A program made the position numbers and the translations under genes. Below the pieces are notes generated by a model. That model searched no databases. It was not told the DNA's origin and worked only from the letters and a program-made list of their open reading frames with translations. From Bartonella bilalgolemi (GTDB lineage Bacteria > Pseudomonadota > Alphaproteobacteria > Rhizobiales > Rhizobiaceae), in contig NZ_JAMCOF010000001.1 in assembly GCF_023500045.1 (NCBI RefSeq), positions 125,326-189,325 on the forward strand: 64,000 bases of DNA. The letters run 5' to 3'. Positions 38,896 through 48,625 of the stretch are shown piece after piece (within the stretch, counting starts at the first letter, position 1; each line of letters opens with the position of its first letter).

Positions 38896-39516
38896 TTAGC
38901 ATCTGCCAGATTTTTTCAGTAAATTATAGGCATGGAGCACATTACGAAAGCGTTCTTCTGAAGAACGATTCCCACCATTAGCATCAGGGTGATGTTTTTT
39001 AACAAGCTCCTTATATTTTGTTTTGATATCTTCAGCTGAAGCATTTTCTTGTAATCCCAAAGTCTCAAAAGCTTTGGCTTCCAAAGGTTTTAGTTTTCGT
39101 GTATCCGTATTCTTTGAGTGTTGTTGGGTAAAAAGTTTAAATGGATCACGCATACGATTTTGGTAAGCAGCGGTTCCAGATCGGATTTTTGCGTAATCGG
39201 AAGCTGTTTTTTTTGCCGTGCTATTATTAAGGCTTGCAGACCATGTTGGTCGATGTCCTGTAAGAGAATCTTTTTGAAATTTCGCAATGTCTTTGTCACT
39301 GAGACCTGAGAAATAATTAAAATTTTTATTATAAGCACGAATATGTTCAATACAAAAATATAAATATTGACCTTCGTGGTTTCGTCCTGCTGGTGCTTTG
39401 TGTGATCCTGTTTTTTCACATCCTTCCCATTGACATTGTTGTATTTGTAATTGACTCTGTTTTTTTTTGTTCGAGCTAATACGAATTGAGTCGAATAATT
39501 TAGATGTTGTTGTCAT
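38896..39516 (-). CDS. J domain-containing (DnaJ-like) protein
   Basis: A 206-residue protein with the J domain at its C-terminus (about residues 147-206). HHPDANGG contains the HPD motif that stimulates DnaK ATPase. The N-terminal half has CQWEGCEKTGSHKAPAGR and YFCIEHIRAYN, a Cys/His cluster that may bind zinc, usual in rhizobial DnaJ-like proteins encoded between cobS and bolA. The client is unknown. It is divergent from bolA. Confidence 0.93.
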   Translation of the reverse strand: MTTTSKLFDSIRISSNKKKQSQLQIQQCQWEGCEKTGSHKAPAGRNHEGQYLYFCIEHIRAYNKNFNYFSGLSDKDIAKFQKDSLTGHRPTWSASLNNSTAKKTASDYAKIRSGTAAYQNRMRDPFKLFTQQHSKNTDTRKLKPLEAKAFETLGLQENASAEDIKTKYKELVKKHHPDANGGNRSSEERFRNVLHAYNLLKKSGRC

Positions 39517-39647
39517 ATTTTTGCCTTATGCAAGATCGATCTTTTTGATAAGAATTGACTCATAAAAAATTTATTTTCACACTTAATTCTCTTAAAGTTT
39601 GTACTAAAAAAATTAGCTGCAATATCCGTTTTTGTGAAGGGAAAAAA

Positions 39648-39926
39648 ATGTCTTGTACGGTTTATACAATAATTGAAACAAAACTGCGTGATGCTTTCTT
39701 GCCGCAAAAGCTTGAAATAATTAATGAAAGCCATCTTCATGCAGGTCATCCTCATGATGAATATGCTTTTGATGGTAAGGGGGAAACACATTTCCGTGTG
39801 AAAATGCTTTCTTCTTCTTTTTCTGGTATGAAGCGTGTAGAAATACATCGGGCGATTTATAAAGTTTTACAGCAAGAGTTGGCAACAAACATTCATGCTT
39901 TAGCGCTTGAGATTGAAAGTATTTAA
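39648..39926 (+). CDS. BolA family protein
   Basis: A 92-residue BolA-like protein beginning MSCTVYTIIETKLRDAFLPQKLEIINESHLHAGH, with FRVKMLSSSFSGMKRVEIHRAIYKVL in the core. BolA proteins pair with monothiol glutaredoxins to sense or transfer [2Fe-2S] clusters, and the conserved His residues are present (HLHAGHPHDE). I chose the ATG at 39648 over an in-frame upstream start because it follows GAAGGG and matches the family start. Confidence 0.93.
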   Translation: MSCTVYTIIETKLRDAFLPQKLEIINESHLHAGHPHDEYAFDGKGETHFRVKMLSSSFSGMKRVEIHRAIYKVLQQELATNIHALALEIESI

Positions 39927-39952
39927 CATATTTTTTCTCAGTTCAAAAGTTT

Positions 39953-40918
39953 TTAGGCACGTGGATGTGCTTTTTGGTAAATTTCTAATAAATGATTTGT
40001 ATCAATATGGGTGTAGATTTGTGTTGTGGATAAGCAGGCATGGCCGAGAAGTTCTTGAATAGTGCGCAAATCTCCTCCCCGTGATAAAAGATGGGTGGCA
40101 AAAGAATGGCGTAATGCGTGTGGTGTAGTTGTTTCTGGTAAGTCAAGATGAGCTCGTAATTTTTGAACAGTTCGTTGAATAATAGCGGGTTGTAGAGGTT
40201 TTCCTCGGACACCACGGAACATTGGTTGATTGTTTACTAAAGGATAAGGACAGCATTTAAGATAATTCTCTATCGCTTTATAAACAATTGGTATCAGTGG
40301 GATAAGGCGCGTTTTCCCTCCTTTCCCAGTGATAGATAAGCTTTTTATATTAGGATCAGAAAATTTTTCTGGAGTGAGTGCTAAAGCTTCTGATATCCGC
40401 ATTCCACAACCGTAAAGAAGGATCAAGATAGCGGTATTACGAGCAATAATCCAGGGTTCAGTTTCTTGTTGATTTTCTTCTTTGACTATACGGAGTGCTG
40501 ATTCTATGGTCAAAGGTTTTGGTAATGATTTTGGATGTTTTGGTGTTCGTACAAGTTTTGCAGCAGGAACATTGACAAGTTTTTCACGGGATAAATAGTT
40601 GAAAAAAGAACGTAAGCTCGCCATGTTCCGACTTAAAGAGCGAGCATTTATGTTTTGTGTTCGACGATAAGCTAAATAAGCGCGCAAATCAGCTACACGC
40701 AAATCAGCGAAATCGTTGAGAGTTGGTTGATATCCTAAATGTTTACAAAGAAAAAATAAAAACTGCCTTGTATCACGCTCATAAGCAACGACTGTATGAA
40801 CAGCCATTCGGCGTGTTTGTGTAAGATGATCCAGCCAATTCTTCCTCACAATGAGAAGAGTAGGATCAGCTGGAATTAAAGGAATTTTTTCATTTTTACT
40901 ATCACATTCGAGGAGCAT
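39953..40918 (-). CDS. xerC: Tyrosine recombinase XerC
   Basis: A 321-residue tyrosine recombinase that resolves chromosome dimers at dif with XerD. The N-terminal SAM-like domain is at about 20-115. The catalytic residues are Arg in YGCGMRISEAL, Lys in ITGKGGKTRLIP, His and Arg in PHALRHSFATHLL, His in LLGHACLSTTQ and the nucleophile Tyr in IYTHID. All are present. It follows the sapC-like gene by two bases on the same strand, so they are translated from one message. Confidence 0.93.
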   Translation of the reverse strand: MLLECDSKNEKIPLIPADPTLLIVRKNWLDHLTQTRRMAVHTVVAYERDTRQFLFFLCKHLGYQPTLNDFADLRVADLRAYLAYRRTQNINARSLSRNMASLRSFFNYLSREKLVNVPAAKLVRTPKHPKSLPKPLTIESALRIVKEENQQETEPWIIARNTAILILLYGCGMRISEALALTPEKFSDPNIKSLSITGKGGKTRLIPLIPIVYKAIENYLKCCPYPLVNNQPMFRGVRGKPLQPAIIQRTVQKLRAHLDLPETTTPHALRHSFATHLLSRGGDLRTIQELLGHACLSTTQIYTHIDTNHLLEIYQKAHPRA

Positions 40919-40920
40919 TT

Positions 40921-41715
40921 TTAGTTAAGGGCGCTTTTCTTTTTTTTAGCCTTTGTTTCACTTTCTTGACTGGCGAGTTGATTCTCGCTTTTCACAGAAA
41001 GAATTTTTAAGAGGTTATTCATTGACATAAGATGTGCAAAGATCCATCCTAGAAAGCCATTTTTGTGCAATTTAGCAAGTTGGTGAGCAAAGAGTTTGTT
41101 GAATTTTTCTTCATCAATCATCCAAAAGTCTTCTAATTGCGCTGATACTCCTTTGTCATTCTTTACATTAATTGATTTTTGACATAAAAGATCCATTTCT
41201 ACAAGAGTATCGATAAATTCAGCGGTTTTTTCCATACTGATTTTAAAACTTTCAAGGAAATTAATACATTCTTCCATAAAGGGTGAAATAGATCCATCTG
41301 AATTGAAGAGATCTTTTCCTGAGACTTCATTAAACATACCTGATTGTTGATCAAAGCAAACAGAAAGTTCTTTTTCATTTTGCATTTTTGCAAGAACAAA
41401 AGGATAGCGGCGCACGAAAGCAGGAATATAAGTATCTTTTTTCCATTTTTTATCAGCAGTAATGTAATCGTTGTCGTTATTAGAAAGGCCTACGAGTGCA
41501 ACGGATGTATAATGACGTTTTTGCTGTTCATCTTGTGCACTCATAAAGAGTATAGGATAATCTATAGCGGCTTGAAAATATTCAGCACTGGCTAAAGGAA
41601 TCCAATGAGTGCCCTGTGCAAAAGACATATCGCTTGATGGGATAAATTTGAGGTTTTTATGAGTGACTTTATTAACTGGAATAACATTTTTGTAAAAGAG
41701 CATAACCTTTGCCAT
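40921..41715 (-). CDS. SapC family protein
   Basis: A 264-residue protein of the SapC family (FYKNVIPVNKVTHKNLKF, HWIPLASAEYFQAAIDYPILF, YIPAFVRRYPFVLA, LFNSDGSISPFMEECINFLESF). The family is named after a Campylobacter S-layer gene region but its activity is unknown. It has no signal peptide and no catalytic motif I recognise. A clear AGGAG site precedes the ATG. It leads a two-gene unit with xerC and diverges from rimM. The ending is Lys-rich. Confidence 0.85.
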   Translation of the reverse strand: MAKVMLFYKNVIPVNKVTHKNLKFIPSSDMSFAQGTHWIPLASAEYFQAAIDYPILFMSAQDEQQKRHYTSVALVGLSNNDNDYITADKKWKKDTYIPAFVRRYPFVLAKMQNEKELSVCFDQQSGMFNEVSGKDLFNSDGSISPFMEECINFLESFKISMEKTAEFIDTLVEMDLLCQKSINVKNDKGVSAQLEDFWMIDEEKFNKLFAHQLAKLHKNGFLGWIFAHLMSMNNLLKILSVKSENQLASQESETKAKKKKSALN

Positions 41716-41894
41716 AATAATTCTCCTTATGATTAATTTCTATTTTGTCACCAAAATGAGCCTTTTTAGAAGATTTTATGTGGCAACAATATCGAATGCG
41801 AGTTACAGGATAAATGAGATTTTTGAGTTTATAATGATTCTTTCTTTTTTAATAAGAAAAAAAGTTTGATAATAGGAAATGTAATGGAAAAATT

Positions 41895-42410
41895 ATGAAA
41901 AATAAAGTATATCTTGCCATTATTATTGCAGCGCATGGAATTAAGGGAGATGTTTTTGTTAAAGTATTAAGTACTAAACCTCATAGTTTAAAAGGTTATA
42001 GTGTTTTTTATGATGAAACAGGGCGTTCTTATGAAGTTGTTACATTTCGTGTACAAAAGAATAATGCAATTATACATTTTAAGGGAATAGAAGAGCGTAG
42101 TGCTGCAGAAGCTTTAAGGGGAATCAAACTTTATGTTGAAAGAAGTCAATTGGCTGATGATTTGGTTGAAGATGAATTTTATCAAATAGATTTGATAGGC
42201 CTCTGTGTTTATAATTGTGCAAAACAACTTCTAGGCAAAGTGAGTGGTTTCTTTAATTTTGGTGCTGGTGATTTAATTGAAATACAGTTAACTTCTGGTA
42301 AAAAGGTTCTTATTTCTTTTAGCAAGGCGGCTGTACCCAAAATTTGTGTTGCTTCTGGTTTTCTTATTGTGGATCCAATAGCTGCTGGTTTGTCTCATGG
42401 TCAAGAGTAA
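41895..42410 (+). CDS. rimM: Ribosome maturation factor RimM
   Basis: RimM binds S19 and assists 30S head assembly. The 171-residue protein has the RimM N domain (ILAAHGIKGDVFVKVLSTKP-like start, IIAAHGIKGDV) and the PRC-barrel domain (DDLVEDEFYQIDLIGLCV). It is followed by trmD after 36 bases. In Rhizobiales it normally follows rpsP directly. Confidence 0.94.
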   Translation: MKNKVYLAIIIAAHGIKGDVFVKVLSTKPHSLKGYSVFYDETGRSYEVVTFRVQKNNAIIHFKGIEERSAAEALRGIKLYVERSQLADDLVEDEFYQIDLIGLCVYNCAKQLLGKVSGFFNFGAGDLIEIQLTSGKKVLISFSKAAVPKICVASGFLIVDPIAAGLSHGQE

Positions 42411-42446
42411 TGTGCATAGATACAGAGGGGATGAAGGTTTATCAAT

Positions 42447-43145
42447 ATGGGATTTCATGCACGTATTTTAACACTTTATCCTGAAATGTTTCCGGGGATT
42501 TTAGGATATTCTTTAGCAGGACGGGCTTTAAAGCAAGGAATATGGTCACTGAATACATTACAAATTCGAGATTTTACTTTAGATAAACACCATAGTGTTG
42601 ATGATACACCAGCTGGTGGTGGTGCAGGGATGGTAATGCGCGCTGATGTACTAGCGGCAGCAATTGATAGTTGTCCATTGGATACACCAAGATTGTTACT
42701 CAGTCCACGTGGACGACCTTTTGATCAAGCTTATGCGCGTTCTTTAGCTGTTGGGTCAGGGGTAACACTGATTTGTGGGCGTTTTGAGGGGGTAGATGAG
42801 CGTATCATTGAGGCACGGCAATTAGAAGAGATTTCTATTGGTGATTATATTCTTTCAGGGGGAGAAGTTGCTTCTCTTGTTTTGTTGGATGCAATTATAC
42901 GGCTTTTACCCGGTGTGATAGGCAATAAGATTTCTGCAGAGTGTGAAAGTTTTGAAAATGGTTTACTTGAATATCCACAATATACACGTCCTCTTGTTTT
43001 TGAAGGACGAGGCATTCCATCGGTTCTAACATCGGGTCATCATAAAGCTATTGCTGATTGGCGGCGAGAACAAGCTGAATTGCTTACGCATCGACGTCGC
43101 CCTGATCTTTATGCTCTTTATAATAAAAAACATCAGAAAGCTTGA
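42447..43145 (+). CDS. trmD: tRNA (guanine-N1)-methyltransferase TrmD
   Basis: TrmD methylates G37 of tRNAs with a G at position 36, which prevents frameshifting. The 232-residue SPOUT enzyme has [21 protein letters not shown], the knot sequence [24 protein letters not shown] and EYPQYTRP. All are well conserved and length is normal. GAAGG precedes the ATG. It is in a unit with rimM, followed by rplS after about 200 bases. Confidence 0.97.
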   Translation: MGFHARILTLYPEMFPGILGYSLAGRALKQGIWSLNTLQIRDFTLDKHHSVDDTPAGGGAGMVMRADVLAAAIDSCPLDTPRLLLSPRGRPFDQAYARSLAVGSGVTLICGRFEGVDERIIEARQLEEISIGDYILSGGEVASLVLLDAIIRLLPGVIGNKISAECESFENGLLEYPQYTRPLVFEGRGIPSVLTSGHHKAIADWRREQAELLTHRRRPDLYALYNKKHQKA

Positions 43146-43346
43146 TTTATCTCAAAAAATAATATACCGTTAGTATAATTTTCTTCAAAGAAATTTTCTA
43201 TAATATTCTAAGTTTAAGTGTGTATTCCAAAATTAAGAAATGGTGTATTTGCTTTCTATATCCGACATAGCCTAAAGAGTATTTTAAATTTTTTTGGTGA
43301 GGGTTGAGCGCTCTAATTGTTCGAAGAGAACACGAAGGATAAAAAG

Positions 43347-43784
43347 ATGAACATTATAGCACAGCTTGAGGCTGAACAGTGCGCAAAAATTGAAGCAAAA
43401 CGTCAACTTCCTGTATTTCAGGTTGGTGATACAGTGCGTGTGATGGTTCGTGTGACAGAAGGTACACGGACTCGTATTCAGGCCTATGAAGGGATTTGTA
43501 TCGCTCGTTCAGGGGGTGGTTTAAATGAGACTTTTACAGTACGCAAAATTTCTTATGGCGAAGGGGTTGAACGTGTGTTCCCAGTTTATTCTCCTTTAAT
43601 TGAAGGCGTTGAGCTTGTTCGTCGGGGTAAAGTTCGTCGTGCAAAGCTCTACTACCTACGTGGTCTCAGAGGAAAAGCAGCACGTATTGCTGAAAAGAGA
43701 GAGTACCGTAAAAAAGATGAAAAAAGTGCCAAAAAAACAGAAGAGATAGTTGTTGCAGACAGTGTTAAAAATGTCTCAGAGTGA
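43347..43784 (+). CDS. rplS: 50S ribosomal protein L19
   Basis: A 145-residue L19, starting [32 protein letters not shown], with [29 protein letters not shown] and [11 protein letters not shown]. The ATG at 43347 follows GAAGGAT; a longer frame from 43317 is not needed. The tail is Lys/Glu-rich. An intrinsic terminator follows at 43817-43848. Confidence 0.97.
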   Translation: MNIIAQLEAEQCAKIEAKRQLPVFQVGDTVRVMVRVTEGTRTRIQAYEGICIARSGGGLNETFTVRKISYGEGVERVFPVYSPLIEGVELVRRGKVRRAKLYYLRGLRGKAARIAEKREYRKKDEKSAKKTEEIVVADSVKNVSE

Positions 43785-44528
43785 ATTGCTTATAATTTAT
43801 ATAAATCAGATTTATTAAAAAATGCAGCTGTAAGGCTGCTTTTTTATTTTAATAATTAAGATAAAAAAGGAATAAAACTGCTTCTTTTGTTTTTTATTAT
43901 TGATTTTTTCTCATTAAAAAGAATATTTACAGAAGAATATATTTTGTGAAAATAAAAGACTTAAGAATTTTTAATGAGAGATTATATTAAAATAGGAAAA
44001 AAAATTTAATATTTTCAGCGACGATAATTCAAATTTAAGCTCAAATTTTAGAAGAGCGCATGATGCATATAGCAGGCTGAGGATCTCTATCAGTTTTTAT
44101 TCAATAAAGTTGGTAAGGACATAAATGTTCGATATTGGATTATAAAGAATGGCTGATTTGTCATAGAACCTTAAAAAAATTAAAAATGCATTTTTTAAAA
44201 GTCACAATCATAATTATTATAAAATATACCTACTGATCTTAAGTAAGAGTAGAGTGAAATATATGTAAAAAATATATTTATATTTAATAAATGATGTTAA
44301 ACCTTTGACGTGAAGATAAAATTGTATTAAACGAAGAAAGTTTTATGGTTTATGGCTGTATAACAAATCGGTTTTTTTATGCGCGACCTTTAATCCGTTA
44401 TTTTATAACCGACCTGTAATGTTAGTTCCTTAGGACTGAACAAGTTGAAATAATCGTGCACTGAATAATTTTACGTGGATTTCCTCGTAGTAGTAAGGTT
44501 GCAGTGAAAGCCAGGTCAGGATGTTTTT
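43785..44528. other. Non-coding spacer and sdh leader
   Basis: About 740 bases without a gene. It begins with the rplS terminator and ends with the leader of sdhC. The leader carries two near-identical motifs, CGACCTTTAAT (44384) and CGACCTGTAAT (44410), and a GACCTG/CAGGTC inverted repeat that reaches the sdhC ribosome-binding region. The middle part is AT-rich and featureless. Confidence 0.5.
43817..43848 (+). terminator. Intrinsic terminator after rplS
   Basis: GCAGC (43824-43828), loop TGTAAG, GCTGC (43835-43839), then TTTTTTATTTT. A clean rho-independent terminator 40 bases after the rplS stop. Confidence 0.85.
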
Positions 44529-44930
44529 ATGATAGAGACAACCACAACAAAAGATCGCCCTCGTTCTCCTCATCTGAGTGTTTATCGTTGGTCAATTACT
44601 ATGGCAATTTCGATAGCACATCGTATCACTGGTATAGTGCTGTATTTTGGAATGTGTTTTTTGGCTCTTTGGTTAGTTTCAATTGCTTGTGGTGCTGATG
44701 CGTTCAAAATGGTTAACCAGATTTATAGATCTTTTCCTGGACTTTGTCTTTTGTTTTTCTATACATTGGCTGGAGTCCATCATATGGTTGGATGTATTCG
44801 CCATATTGTTTGGAATATGAATCCTCGTTGTTTAGCCAAAGAAAAAGCAACTTCAACTGCTTGGGCTACAGTTTTTATTTCTCTTATTGTAACAATTGCA
44901 ATTTGGATCATTGGGTATGGTGTTGTTTAG
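44529..44930 (+). CDS. sdhC: Succinate dehydrogenase cytochrome b556 subunit
   Basis: SdhC anchors succinate dehydrogenase in the inner membrane and helps bind heme b and ubiquinone. The 133-residue protein begins with a polar head RPRSPHLSVYRWSITMAISIAHRITG, the family signature, and has three membrane helices. The heme-ligand His is in the second helix (AGVHHMVGCIRHIVWN). An AGGA precedes the ATG at 8-base spacing. It is the first gene of the sdhCDAB operon; sdhD follows after 15 bases. Confidence 0.95.
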   Translation: MIETTTTKDRPRSPHLSVYRWSITMAISIAHRITGIVLYFGMCFLALWLVSIACGADAFKMVNQIYRSFPGLCLLFFYTLAGVHHMVGCIRHIVWNMNPRCLAKEKATSTAWATVFISLIVTIAIWIIGYGVV

Positions 44931-44945
44931 CTAGGTGTAGAAAAA

Positions 44946-45332
44946 ATGGAAAAAGATTTGCGAACAGAACTTGGAAAAGTGCGTGGCTTCGGCAGTGCAC
45001 ATACGGGAACAGAGCATTTTTGGTTAGAGAATCTGGTAAGTTTTGCCAATGTGCTTCTTTGGACATTTTTTATTATTCTTATTATGTCATGCGTGGGAAA
45101 GGATTATAGTGTTGTTTATTCGAGATTTTCACATCCTATAGTTGCAATTTTGATGGGGTTGATTATTTTTTCAAGTCTTTATTACATGAAACTTGGCATG
45201 CAGGTTGTTATTGAAGATTATATTCCAAATGAAGGTATGCGAATATTCTTTTTAGTATTGAATATTTTATTTTGTTTTCTTCTGGGCAGTATAATGATGT
45301 TTGCCCTTTTAAAAATTGCATTAGGGGCTTAA
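44946..45332 (+). CDS. sdhD: Succinate dehydrogenase membrane anchor subunit
   Basis: A 128-residue SdhD with the start [22 protein letters not shown] typical of alphaproteobacteria and three membrane helices. In the second helix [18 protein letters not shown] is the conserved quinone-side stretch. AGGTG precedes the ATG. sdhA starts five bases after its stop. Confidence 0.94.
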   Translation: MEKDLRTELGKVRGFGSAHTGTEHFWLENLVSFANVLLWTFFIILIMSCVGKDYSVVYSRFSHPIVAILMGLIIFSSLYYMKLGMQVVIEDYIPNEGMRIFFLVLNILFCFLLGSIMMFALLKIALGA

Positions 45333-45336
45333 CAAT

Positions 45337-47181
45337 ATGGTGAGTGCAATATCATCTCTAGGTGCTAGAGTAGGGCATGCTGCGTATAGCTATGTAGATC
45401 ATAAATTTGATGTTGTGGTTATTGGTGCTGGGGGTGCTGGTTTACGTGCAACCCTTGGTATGGCTGAGCAAGGATTAAGAACAGCATGTATCACAAAAGT
45501 TTTTCCAACTCGATCACACACAGTTGCAGCACAAGGCGGTATTGCAGCATCTTTGTCAAATATGGGACCTGATAATTGGCAATGGCATTTATATGATACG
45601 GTGAAAGGATCTGATTGGCTTGGCGATACTGATGCAATGGAATATTTAGTGCGAAATGCACCGGCGGCTGTTTATGAATTAGAACATTATGGGGTTCCTT
45701 TTTCGCGTACGCAAGAAGGGAAAATTTATCAACGTCCTTTTGGTGGTCATACCACAGAGTTTGGTGAAGGCCCACCAGTCCAACGCACTTGTGCGGCAGC
45801 TGATCGTACTGGTCATGCGATTTTGCATACGCTTTATGGGCAAAGTCTTAAGCATAACGCACAGTTTTTTATTGAATATTTCGCGCTTGATTTGATTATG
45901 ACAGATGGTGTGTGTACAGGTGTTGTGGCTTGGAATCTTGATGATGGTACAATTCATCGTTTCTCTGCAAAGATGGTTGTTCTCGCAACTGGTGGTTATG
46001 GGCGGGCTTATTTTTCAGCAACATCAGCTCATACATGTACAGGTGATGGTGGCGGGATGATTGCACGGGCTGGGTTACCACTTCAGGATATGGAATTTGT
46101 TCAATTTCATCCTACAGGTATTTATGGTTCGGGTTGTTTAATCACAGAAGGTGCACGTGGTGAAGGTGGCTATTTAGTTAATTCTGAAGGTGAGCGCTTT
46201 ATGGAACGTTATGCACCATCTTTTAAGGATTTAGCTTCACGCGATTTGGTTTCACGTTGTATAACACTTGAAATTCGAGAAGGGCGTGGTGTTGGTGCGA
46301 AAAAAGATCATATTCATTTGGTGCTCAATCATATTGATCCCGCTATATTGCATGAGCGTTTACCAGGGATTTCTGAATCAGCCCGAATTTTTGCAGGGGT
46401 TGATTTGACCAAAGAGCCAGTTCCTGTTTTGCCAACAGTTCATTATAATATGGGTGGTATTCCTACTAACTACTATGGGGAAGTTTTAAATCCAACAACT
46501 GATTCTCCTGATCGTGTTCAACCGGGTTTGATGGCCGTTGGTGAGGCAGGATGTGCATCTGTTCATGGTGCTAATCGTTTAGGATCAAATTCATTGATTG
46601 ATTTAGTGGTTTTTGGACGTGCTGCTGCAATTCGTGCAGGAGAAGTTATAGATCGCAATGCAGAGATTCCAGCTCTTAATGAAGCCGCAGTCGATGAAAT
46701 TATAGCACGTTTTGACCGTTTACGTTTTGCTCAAGGACAGGTCCCAACAGCTATGCTGCGTGAAAAAATGCAGCGTGCGATGCAAGAGGATGCTGCGGTA
46801 TTCCGTACGGCAGATTCTTTAGAACAAGGGTGTCAACGGATAAGTAAAATTTGGGATGAACTTTCTGACCTTAAAGTAACAGACCGTTCACTTATTTGGA
46901 ACTCTGATTTAGTGGAAACATTAGAGCTTGAAAATTTGATGGCAAATGCAATTACGACTGTTTATTCTGCAGCTGCTCGTTTGGAAAGTCGTGGTGCTCA
47001 TGCACGAGAAGATTATCCAGAGCGTGATGATAACAATTGGCGTCGTCATACACTTTCGCATCTATCACAGGATGGAAAGGTGACATTATCATATCGTCCT
47101 GTTCATGTTGATCCATTAACTCCTGAAGAGGATGGTGGTATAGATTTAAAGCGTATTATGCCTAAGAAGCGCGTTTATTAA
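45337..47181 (+). CDS. sdhA: Succinate dehydrogenase flavoprotein subunit
   Basis: A 614-residue SdhA, which oxidises succinate to fumarate with covalently bound FAD. The Rossmann motif [17 protein letters not shown] is near residue 31. The FAD-attachment His lies in [16 protein letters not shown]. Substrate-binding [11 protein letters not shown] and catalytic Arg regions ([28 protein letters not shown]) are intact. The C-terminal domain ends [10 protein letters not shown]. Its likely assembly factor is encoded at 26694-26909. Confidence 0.98.
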   Translation: MVSAISSLGARVGHAAYSYVDHKFDVVVIGAGGAGLRATLGMAEQGLRTACITKVFPTRSHTVAAQGGIAASLSNMGPDNWQWHLYDTVKGSDWLGDTDAMEYLVRNAPAAVYELEHYGVPFSRTQEGKIYQRPFGGHTTEFGEGPPVQRTCAAADRTGHAILHTLYGQSLKHNAQFFIEYFALDLIMTDGVCTGVVAWNLDDGTIHRFSAKMVVLATGGYGRAYFSATSAHTCTGDGGGMIARAGLPLQDMEFVQFHPTGIYGSGCLITEGARGEGGYLVNSEGERFMERYAPSFKDLASRDLVSRCITLEIREGRGVGAKKDHIHLVLNHIDPAILHERLPGISESARIFAGVDLTKEPVPVLPTVHYNMGGIPTNYYGEVLNPTTDSPDRVQPGLMAVGEAGCASVHGANRLGSNSLIDLVVFGRAAAIRAGEVIDRNAEIPALNEAAVDEIIARFDRLRFAQGQVPTAMLREKMQRAMQEDAAVFRTADSLEQGCQRISKIWDELSDLKVTDRSLIWNSDLVETLELENLMANAITTVYSAAARLESRGAHAREDYPERDDNNWRRHTLSHLSQDGKVTLSYRPVHVDPLTPEEDGGIDLKRIMPKKRVY

Positions 47182-47195
47182 GGGGAAAGTGAGTT

Positions 47196-47975
47196 ATGGT
47201 ACAAATTAGGCTTCCCAAAAATTCTCAAGTTAAAGCTGGAAAAGTTTGGCCTAAACCTGAAGGTGCTACGCACTTAACAGAATTTCATATTTATCGTTGG
47301 TCACCTGATGATGAGGATAATCCTCATCTTGATACTTATTATGTGGATCGTTCAGTTTGTGGCCCGATGATTCTTGACGGACTTCTGTTTATTAAAAATC
47401 ATATTGATCCAACTTTAACACTTCGTCGATCATGCCGTGAGGGTATTTGCGGTTCATGTGCGATGAATATTGATGGAACTAATACATTAGCTTGTACTAA
47501 AGGAATGGATGATGTTAAACATCCAATTAAAGTGTATCCACTTCCTTCTATGCCTATTATAAAAGATTTGGTTCCTGATTTAAAGCATTTTTATGCACAG
47601 CATCGTACTATTGAGCCTTGGCTGAAAACTGTTTCTCCTAAACCTGCAAAAGAATGGCTACAAAGTTATGCTGATCGTCAGAAAATTGATGGTCTTTATG
47701 AGTGTATCCTTTGTGCATGCTGTCAGACGTCGTGCCCAAGTTATTGGTGGAATGGCGATCGTTATTTAGGGCCTGCTGTTTTACTGCAGGCTTATCGCTG
47801 GATTGTTGATTCTCGTGATGAAATGAGCGGTGAGCGCCTTGATAATTTAGAAGATCCTTTTCGGCTTTATCGGTGTCACACGATTATGAACTGTGCACAA
47901 ACTTGTCCGAAAGGCTTAAATCCAGCTAAGGCGATTGCTGAAATTAAAAAGCTTATGGTTGAACGACGTCTTTGA
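47196..47975 (+). CDS. sdhB: Succinate dehydrogenase iron-sulfur subunit
   Basis: A 259-residue SdhB. The [2Fe-2S] ligands are in [22 protein letters not shown], the [4Fe-4S] ligands in [12 protein letters not shown] and the last Cys-Pro in the [18 protein letters not shown] stretch with the [3Fe-4S] cluster. All cluster ligands are present. It passes electrons from SdhA to ubiquinone. It closes the operon; no terminator with a T tract is visible after it. Confidence 0.97.
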   Translation: MVQIRLPKNSQVKAGKVWPKPEGATHLTEFHIYRWSPDDEDNPHLDTYYVDRSVCGPMILDGLLFIKNHIDPTLTLRRSCREGICGSCAMNIDGTNTLACTKGMDDVKHPIKVYPLPSMPIIKDLVPDLKHFYAQHRTIEPWLKTVSPKPAKEWLQSYADRQKIDGLYECILCACCQTSCPSYWWNGDRYLGPAVLLQAYRWIVDSRDEMSGERLDNLEDPFRLYRCHTIMNCAQTCPKGLNPAKAIAEIKKLMVERRL

Positions 47976-48006
47976 AAGTTTATCAGCTAAAATAAAAAAT
48001 AAGTGC

Positions 48007-48022
48007 ATGCTAGTACTAGCAT
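48007..48022. repeat. 16-bp perfect palindrome after sdhB
   Basis: ATGCTAGTACTAGCAT, 32 bases after the sdhB stop. It is fully self-complementary without a loop, and no T tract follows closely. It could be an operator for a dimeric regulator. Confidence 0.6.
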
Positions 48023-48404
48023 ATGTGTATTTTTGAAAATAGATGAGGCAAACGAGGCTTGAGTGTAAAGTCTTTTCTGTAAGTTTATTCTTTGCAAATT
48101 GGTTATAGGTAGTTTGTAAAAGATTGTCATTATACCATTGCTTGTTAGTTAAGCTTTGCATTTGTTAAAAATGATATGCTGAAGCTCTAGATTTTATAGC
48201 TTAATTTCTATTTGAAACTGTGTTTGTAGTGAAATCTGATTTAGTTTGTTGATATTCTCTGAGATTGTTTCTCTTTTTGGAGAAAGAAAGTATTGCTGAT
48301 TGTGCTTGCTGTACCATTTCGCTCTAAACAATGATGTTGTATCAATTTATGATATAATTCTTATGCATTGAAATACGTTTATAGTATAATACACTAGTCC
48401 ATGA

Positions 48405-48445
48405 AATCTTCAGGTTTGAAGATTAACATTCTATATGCGAATGTT
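48405..48445. repeat. Two adjacent inverted repeats upstream of a promoter-like site
   Basis: AATCTTCA-ggtt-TGAAGATT (48405-48424) is directly followed by AACATTC-tatatgc-GAATGTT (48425-48445). Both stems are perfect. They end 10 bases before the TTGACA at 48456. Confidence 0.6.
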
Positions 48446-48455
48446 GTATATAATA

Positions 48456-48485
48456 TTGACATTTATAGAATAGCGTTCTTATTGT
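48456..48485 (+). promoter_or_regulatory. Sigma-70-like promoter (TTGACA / TATTGT)
   Basis: A consensus -35 TTGACA (48456-48461), an 18-base spacer and a -10-like TATTGT (48480-48485). The nearest downstream gene on the plus strand is more than 2 kb away, so the site may drive an unannotated RNA. Confidence 0.4.
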
Positions 48486-48491
48486 AGAATG

Positions 48492-48625
48492 TTTTTCTCT
48501 TTGGTTGGATGGTGAGATGCAATCATCTCTGTGTTTTATACAGCAATCCTAAGGAATTGGATTATTCGTATCAATTTATATCCTCTCATTTTGTGAGGAT
48601 TGCGTACTTTTTATTTTATTTTTAA
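48492..48625 (+). ncRNA. Candidate small RNA with two hairpins
   Basis: Downstream of the promoter-like site lie GAGATG-caat-CATCTC (48514-48529) and a long-range stem GCAATCCT (48543-48550) with AGGATTGC (48596-48603). The latter competes with an inner ATCCTC/GAGGAT stem (48580-48600). A T-rich run (TTTTTATTTTATTTTT) follows from 48608, as at a terminator. No frame in it is plausible. This is inference from structure only. Confidence 0.35.

Noticed and set aside
44504-45109. Alternative plus-strand frames 44504-44698 and 44744-45109 in the sdh region
   Set aside because: They are shifted readings of sdhC and sdhD, which have correct family sequence in the main frames.
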